From Ficedula albicollis (taxonomy: Eukaryota; Chordata; Aves; Passeriformes; Muscicapidae), in NCBI RefSeq assembly GCF_000247815.1, contig NC_021671.1, positions 22,291,874 to 22,355,873 of the forward strand: DNA of 64,000 bases. Reading direction: 5' to 3'. Position 1 is the first letter of the stretch. Every line of letters starts with the position of its first letter. Made by a program: the position numbers and the translations under genes. Positions 1-11,179 of this stretch are shown here, one piece after another. A model generated the notes under the pieces. The model saw only the letters and a program-made list of their open reading frames with translations, was not told the origin of the DNA and ran no database searches.

Positions 1-1430
1 GGCAGTCATAACTCACAAGTGTGTGGGGACACAAGGATTCCTGTGGCTCATTTGTTTTTACAGCTTGTGTTTATCTAGTAGTTTTTCTGTGCATTTGAGA
101 AGACAATGCTCTAAAAAGAGGAAAGGTGTCCCATACTTAGAGATGCAAATTTAATCCAAGCAATACATACTGTATTATCAAAACTACTGATCTTTTGCTG
201 TTTCACTGGTAATGGCCCTTGGGTTTTGATGATCATCTTTCTAGGAACTTACTAATAATGACAGCCAGTGAAAAAGTAGTGTTGTGTTTCGTGATTTAGG
301 TGATGGTTGCTGATTTTACTTAATTTGTTTTTTAATTACTCTGGTCTATTTTTTTTCCTGTTTTTGGTTTATATGAAGTTGTGGCTTTTAATGTTTAGGT
401 CTGTAACAGCAATAAAGATAAACTTTGTGCTGATGTTCCCTAAACAGTTCATACAAAGTCAAGGTCAATATAGCTCTACTTGTGGCCATTCAATCTACAG
501 GAAGACCCACCATATCGTTGATAGGAGCTAGCACATTACAGATGATGGCAATGTCAGCATAAAACCAAAAGAAAACCTAAGACTTTCTAAAAGTTATTTG
601 TGATAAACGTTTTCTGGTGTTAAATCCAGATGTTTAAAATTAGATGGCAGTGTGAGTCACACTGTGACCGACAATAATTGAATTTTGGTTTATATTTGCA
701 GCTATATCAGAGAATGAATTTTTAGGCTGATCAGTTTTATAAGTATTTCTTACATTCAGTCATCTCTTTAACTTAATTACTTTGGGTTAACCAGTAACCA
801 GCATTGACTTTTCTATGGTTTAAACATCTGTGGTATTAAAATGGCTTTCTCTAAGGGAGGTTGTACATTTGGTTTTGTTGTGAGGAATTGCAGTGGTTAG
901 TACAGTAACAGAATAACTTCAGGTGTTTGTTCCAAAATGTGTTCTTGCCCTCAGCTTCTTTTTTCAGGATACTTTTGCTTGGTGTGGTGTTTGTCATATT
1001 TGTTTGGGTTTTTGTTTTGGTTTATTTGTTTTGGTTTGGTTTTTGTTTTAAATTTTTAATTTTTTTTTAAGTTGTATGTTGTTATAAGATGGCAGAGGAA
1101 GTATATGTACATAGTTAAGCTTAATGCTGAATTTCTGCATGTGTTTATATCACACAGTCATAAAATTATCTGATAGTAATATATTAAACAGTGTGGCTAA
1201 TATATGCCAAGTGCGGTTTGATTTTCTACCTTTTCTCACATTGGAGTTCTCTGCAGTATTGTTTTGTTCTGTTAGGTTTTACATGGTTTTATATGCTTTT
1301 TGTTTTCTGTTGTTTGTGTGATCTTTATTTGGTTTTGGTGTTGAAAGTTTGCTTTGTGCTTTTGCTAACTAGAATAAATTCTAAGGACATTGCTTATACA
1401 TCAGGAATAAATGAAGATGTTATTCTAGAC
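1..1430. other. Intronic sequence, nothing recognised
   Basis: AT-rich unique-looking sequence. It contains a T/G-rich low-complexity stretch (about 990-1070, runs of TTTG and TTGG followed by a T tract). No exon, RNA gene or identifiable transposon was seen. Confidence 0.6.
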
Positions 1431-1699
1431 CTTAAAGCACAGTCTGGTGCTGTCAGCATGGGCTGGCTCCTAGGGCATGGAAAGCCAGGGGCTGGGGGTG
1501 ACCTCATTTCAGGCTATGGCCTCTCTGAGGGGAGCAGCCCCAAGGGGGCAGGCATGGGGTGGGCAGAGCTGGGTGCTGGTAACAGGGTCATCAACAGCCT
1601 CAGGCATGGCAAAAATGAACCAGGATCAGGGAATGCCAAGGGCAGCTGTGGGATGAGTGGGTTCTTGGTGTGCTAGGAGAACTGGCTGAAGGCCAGGGC
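1431..1699. other. GC-rich stretch next to CR1, origin uncertain
   Basis: This segment is clearly richer in G and C than its surroundings (for example 'gccaggggctgggggtgacc') and lacks CpG. It may be the diverged upstream part of the adjacent CR1 or another old repeat. It has an open frame (1191-1676), but that frame spans the boundary with plain AT-rich intron and shows no recognisable domain, so I do not call it a gene. Confidence 0.4.
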
Positions 1700-2445
1700 T
1701 TAAAGGGCTTTAGTGAACAAGGCCACATCTGTCTGGTGTCTGGTCATCTCTGGTGTTCCTTGGGGTTCAGTTCTAGAGCCAGCTCTGTTCCATGCATCAT
1801 CAGTGCTCTGGAGGCAGCAGGTGAATGCACCATTAGTGTAAGTTTGCTGATGATACCAAATTGGGAGGTGCTGGTGACTCTTCTGAGGAATGAGAGGCCT
1901 TGCATAGGGATCTAGATAGGTTAGAGCATTAGGCAATATTTAATGGGATGAAATTTACCAAGTAAAAAATGTTGGATTCTGCATGATACTGGGCACAAGA
2001 ATAAACTGGCAGAGGAGGAGTTGAAGAGCAGCCTTGCAGAAAAAGATGGTCATGGTCAGCATCAGGCTGAATGGGAATCAGCAGGATGCTCTAACAGCCA
2101 AGAGGGCAAACCCCATCCTGGTCTGCATCAAGCACAACACCACTAGCTGCTCGAAATGGTGATTATCTCATTGTATTCAGTGTTGGTGCAGCTTCACCTG
2201 TAGTGCTGTGCACAGTTCTGGGCCCCACAATTTAATAATGGTGTGAAAGTCCTTGAATGCACCCAGAGGAGAGCAGCAAAGCTGATCACAGGGCTGGAAG
2301 GCATGTCCTGAGAAGTGTGGCTGAGGACTTTGGGTTTGTCTAGTTTGGGGAGGAGGAGGCTGAAGGGTGACCTCATTGCTCTCTATCTGAAAAAGGAAGT
2401 GGAGAGGAAGATGCTGATCTCTTCTTCCTGGGATCTACTGACAGT
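1700..2445 (+). mobile_element. CR1 LINE fragment, sense to ANOS1 (ORF2 reverse transcriptase to near the 3' end)
   Basis: The sequence follows the CR1 consensus as I remember it. It has the 'agtgaacaaggccacatctg...gttccttggggttcagttctagagccag' segment of the RT domain. At about 1842-1866 one frame gives the RT motif F-A-D-D-T-K-L-G. Further down come the 'cacagttctgggcccc', 'cccagaggagagcagcaaagctgatcac' and 'aggctgaagggtgacctcattgctctctat' blocks near the 3' end. The reading frame is broken many times, so it is an old inactive copy. The 3' terminal octamer repeats are missing. The GC-rich stretch 1440-1700 just upstream may belong to the same copy, but I could not align it from memory. Confidence 0.85.
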
Positions 2446-3281
2446 ACAGATGGGAATGGCTCAAAGCTACACAGTAACATTCAATGTATTATTTGTTGAT
2501 GCTTGCTTTTTTCAGTTTCATTTTTATTAGTCCTATTATAAGGCAACAGAAATCCCTTACTAATGAATTACTTCCATAAAATATAATATACAGTGAAATC
2601 AGAAACTATATAAAGAGTTAAATATACTCATTTCAGTTGCTTGTATTTCCTTTCTTTTCTGAATGGAGGCCAAGGAACCAGAATATTACTGCCATGTTGT
2701 TGTATTTTGTGGATGTTTTCATCTTATACTGTTCTTCTATCCATGGCTTCTCCAGTGGATGGTCATCAAACTTGACTTACACTGGACAAGCATGTAGCAG
2801 AAATAATGCTAAAAATGTGTTTGCATAAGTTGTCCTTGAAAGAGCCAGTCTTGTTTCTGAGGTGGACCTTGCTATTAAGCTTTAACTTTCCCCTTCACCA
2901 CTTCCAGCTCCATGTTTCTCCTACAGAGTGTTTTGGTTTCACTGACCAGGTTTTAGTCTTCACTCTAGCCTGTTGCTGAGTCATCTTAAAATGCATGAGG
3001 GCTTAAATTTGCTGCAACTTGGTGAAACACTTGTGGGGCAAGTGTTCATAGTGTGATATAATAGGGTATCCTCTTTTCATTTTCCTACCTTATTTTCAAA
3101 GAAAAATATGTTCCAGTTATTTATATGCAAAAGGTTAACTAAATACCAGAGCCCAGGAGAGGTGGTACTCTAGTTCCCCTGCCCATGCAAGTTATTTATT
3201 ACAAGTTTGTGTTTACTCTTGACAGAAGGGCATTGAGAAATAAATTTTTATTTGGCATTTCCTATCTGTTGGTTTTGACAT
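2446..3281. other. Intronic sequence, nothing recognised
   Basis: AT-rich single-copy-looking sequence between a CR1 fragment and a short tandem duplication. No exon, RNA gene or repeat was identified. Confidence 0.6.
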
Positions 3282-3399
3282 CTCTCCCCACTAAGTGTAC
3301 AGGCTTTCCTGAAGTTCATTCCTAAGTGCATACTTTTGTACTCTCCCCACTAAGTGTACAGGCTTTCCTGAAATTCATTCCTAAGTGCACACTTTTGTG
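3282..3399. repeat. Tandem duplication, 59-bp unit, two copies
   Basis: Copy 1 is 3282-3340 and copy 2 is 3341-3399, directly adjacent. Both begin ctctccccactaagtgtaca and run to 'acttttgt'. They differ at about three positions (g/a, t/c and the last base). Confidence 0.95.
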
Positions 3400-4689
3400 T
3401 TTGGGAGCTGGGTAGCCTAGTTTGAATTTGTTGATTCCATTTTGCCCCTTAGTTCCACATTTCAGAGCTGGGCCTGAGGACACAGCACTGACATAGATAA
3501 GTCCCTGTATTAATTTGTGTCATAGTGAATATGCAGCCAGGAAATGCATGTCAAACACAAGATATACTTTACTGTTACTTTTAATTTCATGCTGTTGAGA
3601 TTTTTGAAAGGGTAAGTAAAATGTATATTGGGAGCGTCTCTTTTTAAATTCATCATTGCAGCAGTTATTGATCTGTGTACTCAAATGTTCTGTTTTACTT
3701 CAGCGGGTACTGTTATTTGAAAGATTTATTTCTATGCTTTTTTTGTCATTTTGAATGAATCAGTGAGGTCATCAGGAGAGGCCACTTCTGAGAGACAGTG
3801 GTTTCACACAAATATGGATTGAAGATTGGGCAGGGGAGAAGAGGCTTCCAAAACTGATAATAGGTATACAGCTACTGTTATAGCAGATTAAGTGGCCAGT
3901 TAATTTTCATAGTTCATCTCTGGTATTTCAAAAGAAGGGTTGTATCTCCTAACATAAGTATGGACAGAGATGCAAATTAAGTAATTTTATACCTTTTTTT
4001 TTTTTTCTTGCTGTTGCTCCAATTAAAGACCGGTTTGTACTTGCTTGTGAATGTTATTAACTTTTTTCCTCCTCATGGGGCCCACTGTAGATAGAAGATT
4101 GTTTTTTTTTTCTTGCCTTGCTACATGTATTTTTTTTTCTTACAAGAGATGCTGCACAGCTTTCCTTTTTCAAGGCACAGAAAATACATGTTTGTCTTAA
4201 CTGTCAGGACCTTTGTGGTTTACAAGGGGAAAGAGAGTGTGCACAAATACTTGCTGAAATGAATCCTGTAATGTGATCTTGCAATCCTGTGAATCTTGTA
4301 ATATTTATCTATTGTTTTGTTTTAGTTTCCCTCCCCCCTTCGGTTTCTGCTTTTGTAAGCTCTTTTTCTTGTACATGTCAAGCAGCCCTGGTCTTTGAAG
4401 ATGTGATTCTTGAAGTTTGCCTACCGTTTCCTTCCTGGCAGGTTGAAAGTGTGTGGGGCTCAGGTGATGACCTGAGTTCCTCTAATCCATCTCCTATATG
4501 CTGTTGGAGGCTGCTTTAGTTTCCTCTGCCTGACACCTTTCATGTGATGTGTCATGCCTGAGAAGATGGGATCCTTGGAGTTTGCCCTGTTGAGTGCAGT
4601 TTGCTCTCTTCAGCATGCAGATTAGGATGCTTCAAGGTTGTCCTGAAGATACACTGTATTAGTGTTTATCTTCTTTTTTCCTCTGCCTT
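3400..4689. other. Intronic sequence with T tracts
   Basis: No gene or transposon was recognised. There is a 13-base T tract at 3994-4006 and a 10-base T tract at 4102-4111. Confidence 0.6.
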
Positions 4690-5250
4690 CAGTCAGAGTT
4701 GGAATCAAAGCACAAGAGACAGAGTTTCGTGTTCGGACTCAGTTGTTTATTTATTCTTATCTATAGTACAGTGAGTGCTACAGCACTTCCAGCCAACAAG
4801 CTAAACATGAAAAAATGGATCTGTATCTCGCTTGTTACAAGGTCTTTTAAAGCCAAACAGTGCAATTAAAAACTAGCACCTATATTACTTATGCTTTTGA
4901 CCCAATGACCAAACACCTGTTATACACAGTGCGGCACTTTCTATCCGACCAAAAAATACTACCTAAAACCAAGAAGAAGGAGCAAGAAGGAAGAGGAAAC
5001 CAATGCCCCAAAACCTTCATCTTGTTCCATGCCTATTACTATATTCTAAAACCCCAAATTTCAAACCCTTCACCATGTGATACTACACATTTCTATTCAA
5101 ACTACACACCAGTGATTCTAACTCCATCACTCCATTTTGGAAGCCTTCTCCAAGGCCTTAGGTCAAAAGCAGTGCTCTTTTAGGGGTCAGTGTCAGACAG
5201 CACAGAAAGTTCAAAACTCCCAGGCTTCAGGGCTCCAACAATGCTGTGCA
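4690..5250 (-). mobile_element. Putative solo LTR of an avian endogenous retrovirus, antisense to ANOS1
   Basis: Read on the minus strand, the segment has LTR-like order: a U3-like body, a TATA-like ctttaaaag (complement of 4844-4852), then about 95 bases downstream overlapping AATAAA signals (complement of 4746-4755). The plus strand is C/A-rich with 'cccaatgaccaaacacctgtta' and 'ctccatcactccattttgg' blocks, which match my memory of LTRs abundant in passerines. No flanking internal retroviral sequence (gag, pol, env) is seen, so it would be a solo LTR. Both ends are approximate and I did not find a convincing target-site duplication. Confidence 0.55.
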
Positions 5251-6565
5251 AGGGTTATGAATGGGTAGGAAAAGTGGCATTGAGCTCTTCCTTGAGGTCA
5301 TTTCTGCACTGCAGATTGAAGACACCACTAAAGACTAAGTCAAAACTCACCAGCATAAGTCAAGTCAGAATTGGGTTTGAAGAGAAGCAGACATGAGGGA
5401 ACTGAGAATGGGCTGTGGGAGCATGTAAAATGCTACAGATAAAACACAAATTTCTGATTATTTGAAATTACGGTTTCTGCCGGGTACACTGGCATGAGCA
5501 ATAATCACAGCTGAGTGTTTGTGATTAACCATGTGTTAAGATGCAGAGTGAAGGAGAGCCTTCATTTAGGGTTCGTGCTTGCTCTGGTACCTTGCTCTTC
5601 AAAGGAAACTGGTAGAATTTGTTTTTCCTTATACAATGAAAGATCATTCACATCATGTTAGTTTGTATGAAGTTGAAATTGCTAAACAATATTTTCACAT
5701 TCTGATAGACTTCCTTTTCAACTCAAGTACTAAGTTTTCAGTAGAGAAATGAAAACAGTTGTAGATGTTGAAATTATCAAGTAGGGAAACCACACATCTG
5801 GGTATTTATGGCTTTGTTGTCTCAAGTAACAGATACAATTTAAAAGCAGAAATGCTTTTTTCTAGTTCAGTGGAAAGTAGCAGCGTAACTGAAACAAAGT
5901 GGTGAGCTGCTACTGATCTGTTATTGCAATCAGCTACTTCTGTCACATTTTATGTGAAGAAGAAAGGGGGATAAATTGAAACTAGCACATAAAATGTTGT
6001 TTTAATGTTGCTGCTGGCTAGATTTGTAAATGGAAATAATAAATCCTAATACAGCATTGAGAGTAATACTAAAGAATTCCCACTAGCTTATGTAATTTAC
6101 AACTGTTCTAAAGTTTTATTTCTTTTATTTATGTCTCTTTTCAAAGGGGTTGGCCCTGAGATGGTGCTCATAGTTAGCTAATCTTATGCTAGCAAATCTC
6201 AGTTTTAGCTAAATTTAATGTAATGACAGATAAAAATGGTATTATAAAATCAAGTAGTATTGCATTGTAATCTTCTGGAAGATAAACTTTCCTAAAATAT
6301 TGAAATTAAATAATATGAACTGATTGTTTTAAAATAAGTGCAAATAAGTGGAAAGAAGTGAAAAAGAGTGGATATGTCTTTATATTAATTATCCCCAAAG
6401 CTTCCTTGGTAATACAGGAGTAGAAATTGTTCACATTTCAGCTCATATGAAAAAAAGACATACATAAATTTTCTGAAGTTCAGATTAAGAGTTGTGGTGA
6501 AAGCCAAACCATTCTGATGGTGAATTTAGTGATTCTGACTATGGAAATGGTTGAAGTCACCTCCA
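5251..6565. other. Intronic sequence, nothing recognised
   Basis: AT-rich sequence without a recognisable gene or repeat. Around 6330-6370 there is a short purine-rich run built from 'aagtg' units. Confidence 0.55.
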
Positions 6566-7110
6566 AAATGATGAAAGTTGGAAGGGATCTTTAAAGGTAG
6601 TCTAGTCCATCCTTCCTGACCTGGGATCTTCCATGAGATTATGTTGATCATTGAACAGTTCTAGTGATGGAGCATCCACCACTTCTCTGGGCAACCTGTT
6701 CCAGTATCTCATGAAAGTTTCTTCCCTAGATCAAATCTAAATTTACCCTCTCTCAGTTTTCATCTGTTGCCCTTTGTTCTGTCACTACAGACCTTGGTCT
6801 CTGTCTTTCTTTTAAGCCCCCTTTATATAGTGAAAGTCTGCAATAAGGTCTCTCTGGAGCATTCTCTTCTCCAGGCTGAACAACCCCAAGTGTCTCAGCC
6901 TTTATTGAAAGGTTCTGGTCCTCAGATCATTTTTGTGGCCCTTTTCTGGACCTGTCCCAACAGGTCCTTGCTTTCTTGCCTGAGCATCCCAGAACTGCAT
7001 ACAGTTCTCCATGTGTGGCTTGGGAGAGCACATTAATGGGGGATGATCACTTTCCTTGACCTGCTGGCCACATCTTGGCAGCTTTTGTGAACATGTGACT
7101 ATACACTTGT
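6566..7110 (-). mobile_element. CR1 LINE 3' fragment, antisense to ANOS1
   Basis: The plus strand reads as the reverse complement of the CR1 3' region. It starts with 'gttggaagggatctttaaagg...agtctagtccatcc', followed by 'ggagcatccaccacttctctgggcaacctgttccagt', 'ttctcttctccaggctgaacaacccc' and 'cagaactgcatacagttctcc'. The terminal octamer repeat is not preserved. No intact ORF is present. The distal limit near 7110 is approximate. Confidence 0.9.
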
Positions 7111-7376
7111 ATGAAGACATGCACATGATCTCTTTAAACATTCATGGAGAGAGTTCTGGCTTCAAAGCATAGGCTTCATAGTTGTGGTAGCAAATCACTG
7201 TTTTCAAGCTTACAAACTTTGCTGAGATCAGAACACAATGCTGCAGTTTTGAAAAACTATTGTGATTGTCTCCATTCTAATGTATCTGTTTCTCCTTCTG
7301 AATTGTACTTGGACAGACTCATAGACAGACAATTTTACTTTGTCTGTGTGAGTTTTATCCATAAAAAGTTATGTAT

Positions 7377-7850
7377 TGTTGTTGTTAAGAGCCAGCTGGC
7401 AACTAACTTGACATGTGCTCACTCAGTTGAACTGTGGGTGGGACTGGGAAGAGTATCAGAACAGTAAAGGGAAAAACCTCATGGGTTGTGATAAAGACAA
7501 TTTAATAGGTAAAGCAAAAGCCATGCACACAAGCAAAGCAAGGAGTTATTTCACATTTTCCCAGATTTTCAGCCATCCCCTTTGTTGTGCGTAGTGGTGA
7601 TTTGGGAAGACAAACACCATCACTCCAAATACCCATCCCTGCCTCCTCTTCCCCTCAGCATTTTATGTTGAGTATGATACATATTGTATGGAATCTTGGG
7701 ATCATCTGTCACAGCTTTGTCCCCTCCCAACTCCTTGGGCACCCCCAGCCCTCTCTGGTGGGATGAGGTGAGGAGCAGAAAATGCCTTGATGCTGTATGT
7801 AAGCACTCTGTAACAGATGTATATTATTCCATTGTTTAAATTGCTCTTTA
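7377..7850 (-). mobile_element. Diverged solo LTR, avian ERVL-type, antisense to ANOS1
   Basis: This aligns block by block with the better-preserved LTR at about 50938-51618. Shared blocks include 'ttgtgataaagacaatttaataggtaaagcaaaagcc', 'gggaagacaaacaccatcactcc', 'tgtcccctcccaactcc' and 'ccctctctggtgggatgaggtgaggagcagaaaa', ending in 'ccttgatgctgtatgtaagcact'. The order matches the reverse complement of a common avian ERVL-type LTR as I remember it. The last part (7815-7850) is strongly eroded and then replaced by an A-rich tract. There is no internal coding region. It is older than its relative downstream, judging by divergence. Confidence 0.8.
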
Positions 7851-7852
7851 AT

Positions 7853-7888
7853 AAAAAAAAAAAAGAAACAAAGAAGAAAGAAAAAAAG
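7853..7888. repeat. A-rich low-complexity tract
   Basis: Twelve A (7853-7864) followed by 'gaaacaaagaagaaagaaaaaaa'. It lies at the eroded end of the antisense LTR. Confidence 0.9.
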
Positions 7889-9063
7889 GTATACTGCTGC
7901 TATATTAGTACTTAGCATTCTGAGCATTCTGGCCTACCTGAATTCCTTCTTCTTGGAAACTGATTTCCAGATCTATAGCTGGTGCCAACAGTGGCGGTAT
8001 ACTGCAGTCACATTCCCTGCAGGAATACCTTGCCTAATTCTTATGAAAGGCTGTCCTTCTACTCCCTCATAGACTGACAATTTTAGTCCAATTCCAAACA
8101 ATGAATTTACCAGAATCTTCTTCCATTCTGTTTACAAAGTATGGATTTGTAAATGATGAAAGAAGTACATACGTGTAATGCCCTAAGTATGCCAGCCTAG
8201 GATGTGTTGCAGAGTTTGTACCCCGTTTCTCATGTTCAGTTATTCAGGTCTTCCTGATGTTGTTTTACTCTTCCACTCTACAGAAAGTAAATAGTTATTT
8301 TGTTTAGTCTTTTAAGATCACATACACTTCTGAGCTGTGGGTTTTTTTAATCAGGAAATACTGTTTCCAAAATTGAAGCTTCATAAACATCTCTAGAAGA
8401 ACAACAAGTTCTTGTTTGTCCCTGTGCCAATTTCATACTTCTCATCATTTTTTCCTTTAGCTTAAATTATTATTTTGCATGTTATACAGTATTGGTCATT
8501 TTACTGCAGTCAGGATAAATCAGAGCTATACTGTTTGCTCATCTTGGAAATGCACTTTTTTATCAAAAATATAAAATAAAAGTGGCACAGGTGACTTTTG
8601 GGAAACTCATGTTGCATTTAATTGAATTTTTCATTTACTTAAAGGTTGTTCATTATCTTTGCTTGACAATTTATTTTAAGTATTGTACAGTATTGAAATG
8701 CAACTAATGGACTTTTCATGAATCACTAGTAATCTATATCAAATTCTTAAATGCAAGTGTTACCTTTTGTCTACTAAGCAATTCTAGACTGCAAGTGTTT
8801 ACGAAGGTGGACTAAAAGATTATTTTGGTCAGTTTTCCACCAAACTTGCCTGCTGAAATGCTTTCCTAACTTTTTTTATGTGTAAAGTGTGTGGGTTTTC
8901 AACTCCACTAAAGGGACTAGGAGTCAGGATTGGTAATTACATTGTGGTACATCATCATTGTCCAAGCAGAACTGGATGGTGCATTCCATTTAAATATGTT
9001 AGGATGAATATATATAGCCTGAAAGAAATATTAATGTTCATGTACATTTCCTTTGTTTTTCAG
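7889..9063. other. End of intron 1, nothing recognised beyond the acceptor
   Basis: AT-rich sequence leading into exon 2. The only feature I can support is the pyrimidine-rich acceptor just before 9064. Confidence 0.6.
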
Positions 9064-9111
9064 AACAATGGGTCGCTTGCTTGGTGCCAGAATCATAAAC
9101 AGTGTTCAAAG
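9064..9111 (+). CDS. ANOS1: ANOS1 exon 2 (N-terminal Cys-rich region)
   Basis: This 48-nt internal exon encodes exactly 16 residues, NNGSLAWCQNHKQCSK, ending just before the CLEPC of exon 3. It matches the anosmin-1 segment directly after '...FFQHFQ' in human, with Ala where I recall Val in human (SLAW versus SLVW). It has two cysteines of the N-terminal Cys-rich region and an N-N-G-S glycosylation sequon. The acceptor is tttgtttttcag and the donor is AAG|gtaagtcc, close to the U1 consensus. Both flanking introns are phase 0, so skipping this exon would keep the frame but remove two cysteines. Confidence 0.96.
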
Positions 9112-9334
9112 GTAAGTCCTATTTTTTTCCTCTCTAATTTATGTTACCTATCTACTTTCAGTCTCTTGTATGTAGATTGTGCTTTTCTTCTTAGCCTGTA
9201 AGTGTCTGTTTATATTTTACTTGGAAACTTCAACCTGTAATAAAATATCAAAAATTAAAACCAAGTGATTTACTCTTTCAGGACGAAGGAACCATGTTGG
9301 AGGATACATATCAAGTCTAGTTAAACCAACATAA

Positions 9335-9883
9335 TCCTGTCATTTTAAGAAAGTTTACACTGGCTGGAAACGGGTGTCTCATTTGTGGTTTTTTCAGTAT
9401 TTTTGGTCAGAACAGAGTAAAACTGTCAATAACTTAAAAGTCTTCCTCCAACAGCACCAGGGTATTTCAACATTCAACATTTCGTTCAGTTTAATTTTTA
9501 TCTTGAACCTGAGTTTCTTTGAAAGTATTCTTGACACAAATCCCAGTGGCTCTACTGATGCCCCTTTCCCATTCTAGCATTTAAACCTTGAAAGCCTGAA
9601 GGGTAAGTGTCCTGTCATTTTAAGAAAGTTTACACTGGCTGGAAACGGGTGTCTCATTTGTGGTTTTTTCAGTATTTTTGGTCAGAACAGAGTAAAACTG
9701 TCAATAACTTAAAAGTCTTCCTCCAACAGCACCAGGGTATTTCAACATTCAACATTTCGTTCAGTTTAATTTTTATCTTGAACCTGAGTTTCTTTGAAAG
9801 TATTCTTGACACAAATCCCAGTGGGTCTACTGATGCCCCTTTCCCATTCTAGCACTTAAACCTTGAAAGCCTGAAGGGTAAGT
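9335..9883. repeat. Tandem duplication, 275-bp unit, two copies
   Basis: Copy 1 is 9335-9609 and copy 2 is 9610-9883, directly adjacent, starting about 220 bp after exon 2. I see two substitutions (ggctct/gggtct near 9547/9822 and gcattt/gcactt near 9579/9854). Each unit carries an acceptor-like ttttttcag and ends with a donor-like gggtaagt. The unit has an open frame in each copy, but no domain is recognisable. Confidence 0.97.
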
Positions 9884-11179
9884 AAGCTTATTGTCAACTG
9901 ATTCTCCTATGCAAGGCACTTTCTATGGTGCCTGGATGGAAGCAGTGATTTGGGAGCTTCAGTGGGTCAAGTGGAATTGCACATTTGTTGCTGACTATTC
10001 ATAAACATAATGGAAGCTGCATTCATTGGAAATCTGCCTAAACATCCTAAAAATGTATTTCTACCATGATTTAGGCCTTTGAACTTCAATAATTATTCTT
10101 TATTCATGAATGTTGTACTCAAAATGTAATTAAATCTAAGTAGCATTGTTCTGTACTGTTTTAATGCAATTGATGTAAAATGCTGATGCTAACCCTTTAT
10201 TTTAACACATGTTGATTTCTTGTATACATTTAAAGAATGAGATTACACATTTGCTGATCTAGGTTCTGTTAACATAAAAGGGATTGGAAATGGGCCAATT
10301 TTTTGACTGTTCTGTTGCAGGTAAATAAAACAAAGTTAATTGCTTTTATCAGTATTAAAATCCAGGGTATAACAGTGTCGATATAAGAATGGAACATTTC
10401 CTATTAGCTGTGAGACACTGCTAAGGATCTCACTGCTAAGAAATCTTATTGTTCTTAAAATTCTTCTTCAAATCCCCAAATAGATGTGCAAAGGATGTAT
10501 TTCATGATAACTGAATTGCCTTTGCAGAAAAGCATGAGGGCCTTGTTCCACAGTGATCCAGCTACAATTTTTAAAAAATTTAGTTGTGAAGGCTGCTGCA
10601 GTAAGTCATCTGAAAGGTTTTCTAATGGTTTGTCTGCCCAACAACATACTAGAAAAGTAGTCCAGGTTTTAAAGCAGAGAAAAGGAATATCTGAGTTACC
10701 TCAAGTTTATTGAATCTACATAAGGTGTATATGAGCTGACATGAATTTTATCTTAAAATTGAATCAGTATCTTAAAACCAGTGTAAGCATGCTACAAATT
10801 TATATTATATTGTATTACAAAACAGTGGTGGTGTAAGTTTAAAATTACTTGGCATGTGCTTTGCAGTCATGTTACCCTGTTTTTCATTCTTTCTTAGGAA
10901 GATAATATATTTTCCTTAAGACAGCAGCTTTGCCATATTTAGAAAATAAATAAATATAAGATTGGCCAAATTATTAGCAGAGTTGAACTTAACCATAATG
11001 TTGTCTTTTCAGGATAGCTTTGATATTCTGTGTTTTGCAATGCAAAGTTAAACAATTGCTTTAGCTAGCTGAAATTTTCAAAGTGATGTAGGGAATTCTG
11101 TTAAGCTTTTAAAAATGCAAATTCCTTTCACTGCTTCTCAGCACCTCAGTGGAAGAGGTTTATATAAGTGTGACAGGTA
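9884..11179. other. Intronic sequence, nothing recognised
   Basis: AT-rich sequence. The short open frame at 10486-10713 has no recognisable domain and no supporting context. No repeat was identified. Confidence 0.55.

Larger units (their letters stand above)
1..9063 (+). other. ANOS1: ANOS1 intron 1 (3' part)
   Basis: This is non-coding sequence upstream of exon 2, ending in a pyrimidine-rich acceptor (ttcctttgtttttcag, 9048-9063). It contains two CR1 fragments, two antisense LTRs and one short tandem duplication, listed separately. Nothing resembling the signal-peptide exon of anosmin-1 was found, so the start of this intron is outside the window. The intron is phase 0, because exon 2 begins with a whole codon. 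Confidence 0.85.

Noticed and set aside
1..9063. Search for ANOS1 exon 1 (signal peptide and first Cys-rich part)
   Set aside because: No GC-rich start exon and no sequence encoding the residues that precede N-N-G-S-L in anosmin-1 was found, so exon 1 is placed outside the window.
9272..9330. Possible extra exon after 'ctttcag' at about 9282
   Set aside because: An acceptor-like AG is followed by a stop within a short distance (tctag near 9316-9320) and there is no good donor or protein similarity.
9374..9852. Two repeated open frames (67 and 81 codons) taken as a small gene pair
   Set aside because: They are the same frame in the two copies of the 275-bp duplication and have no recognisable domain. 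They are kept only as a cryptic-exon idea in the findings.
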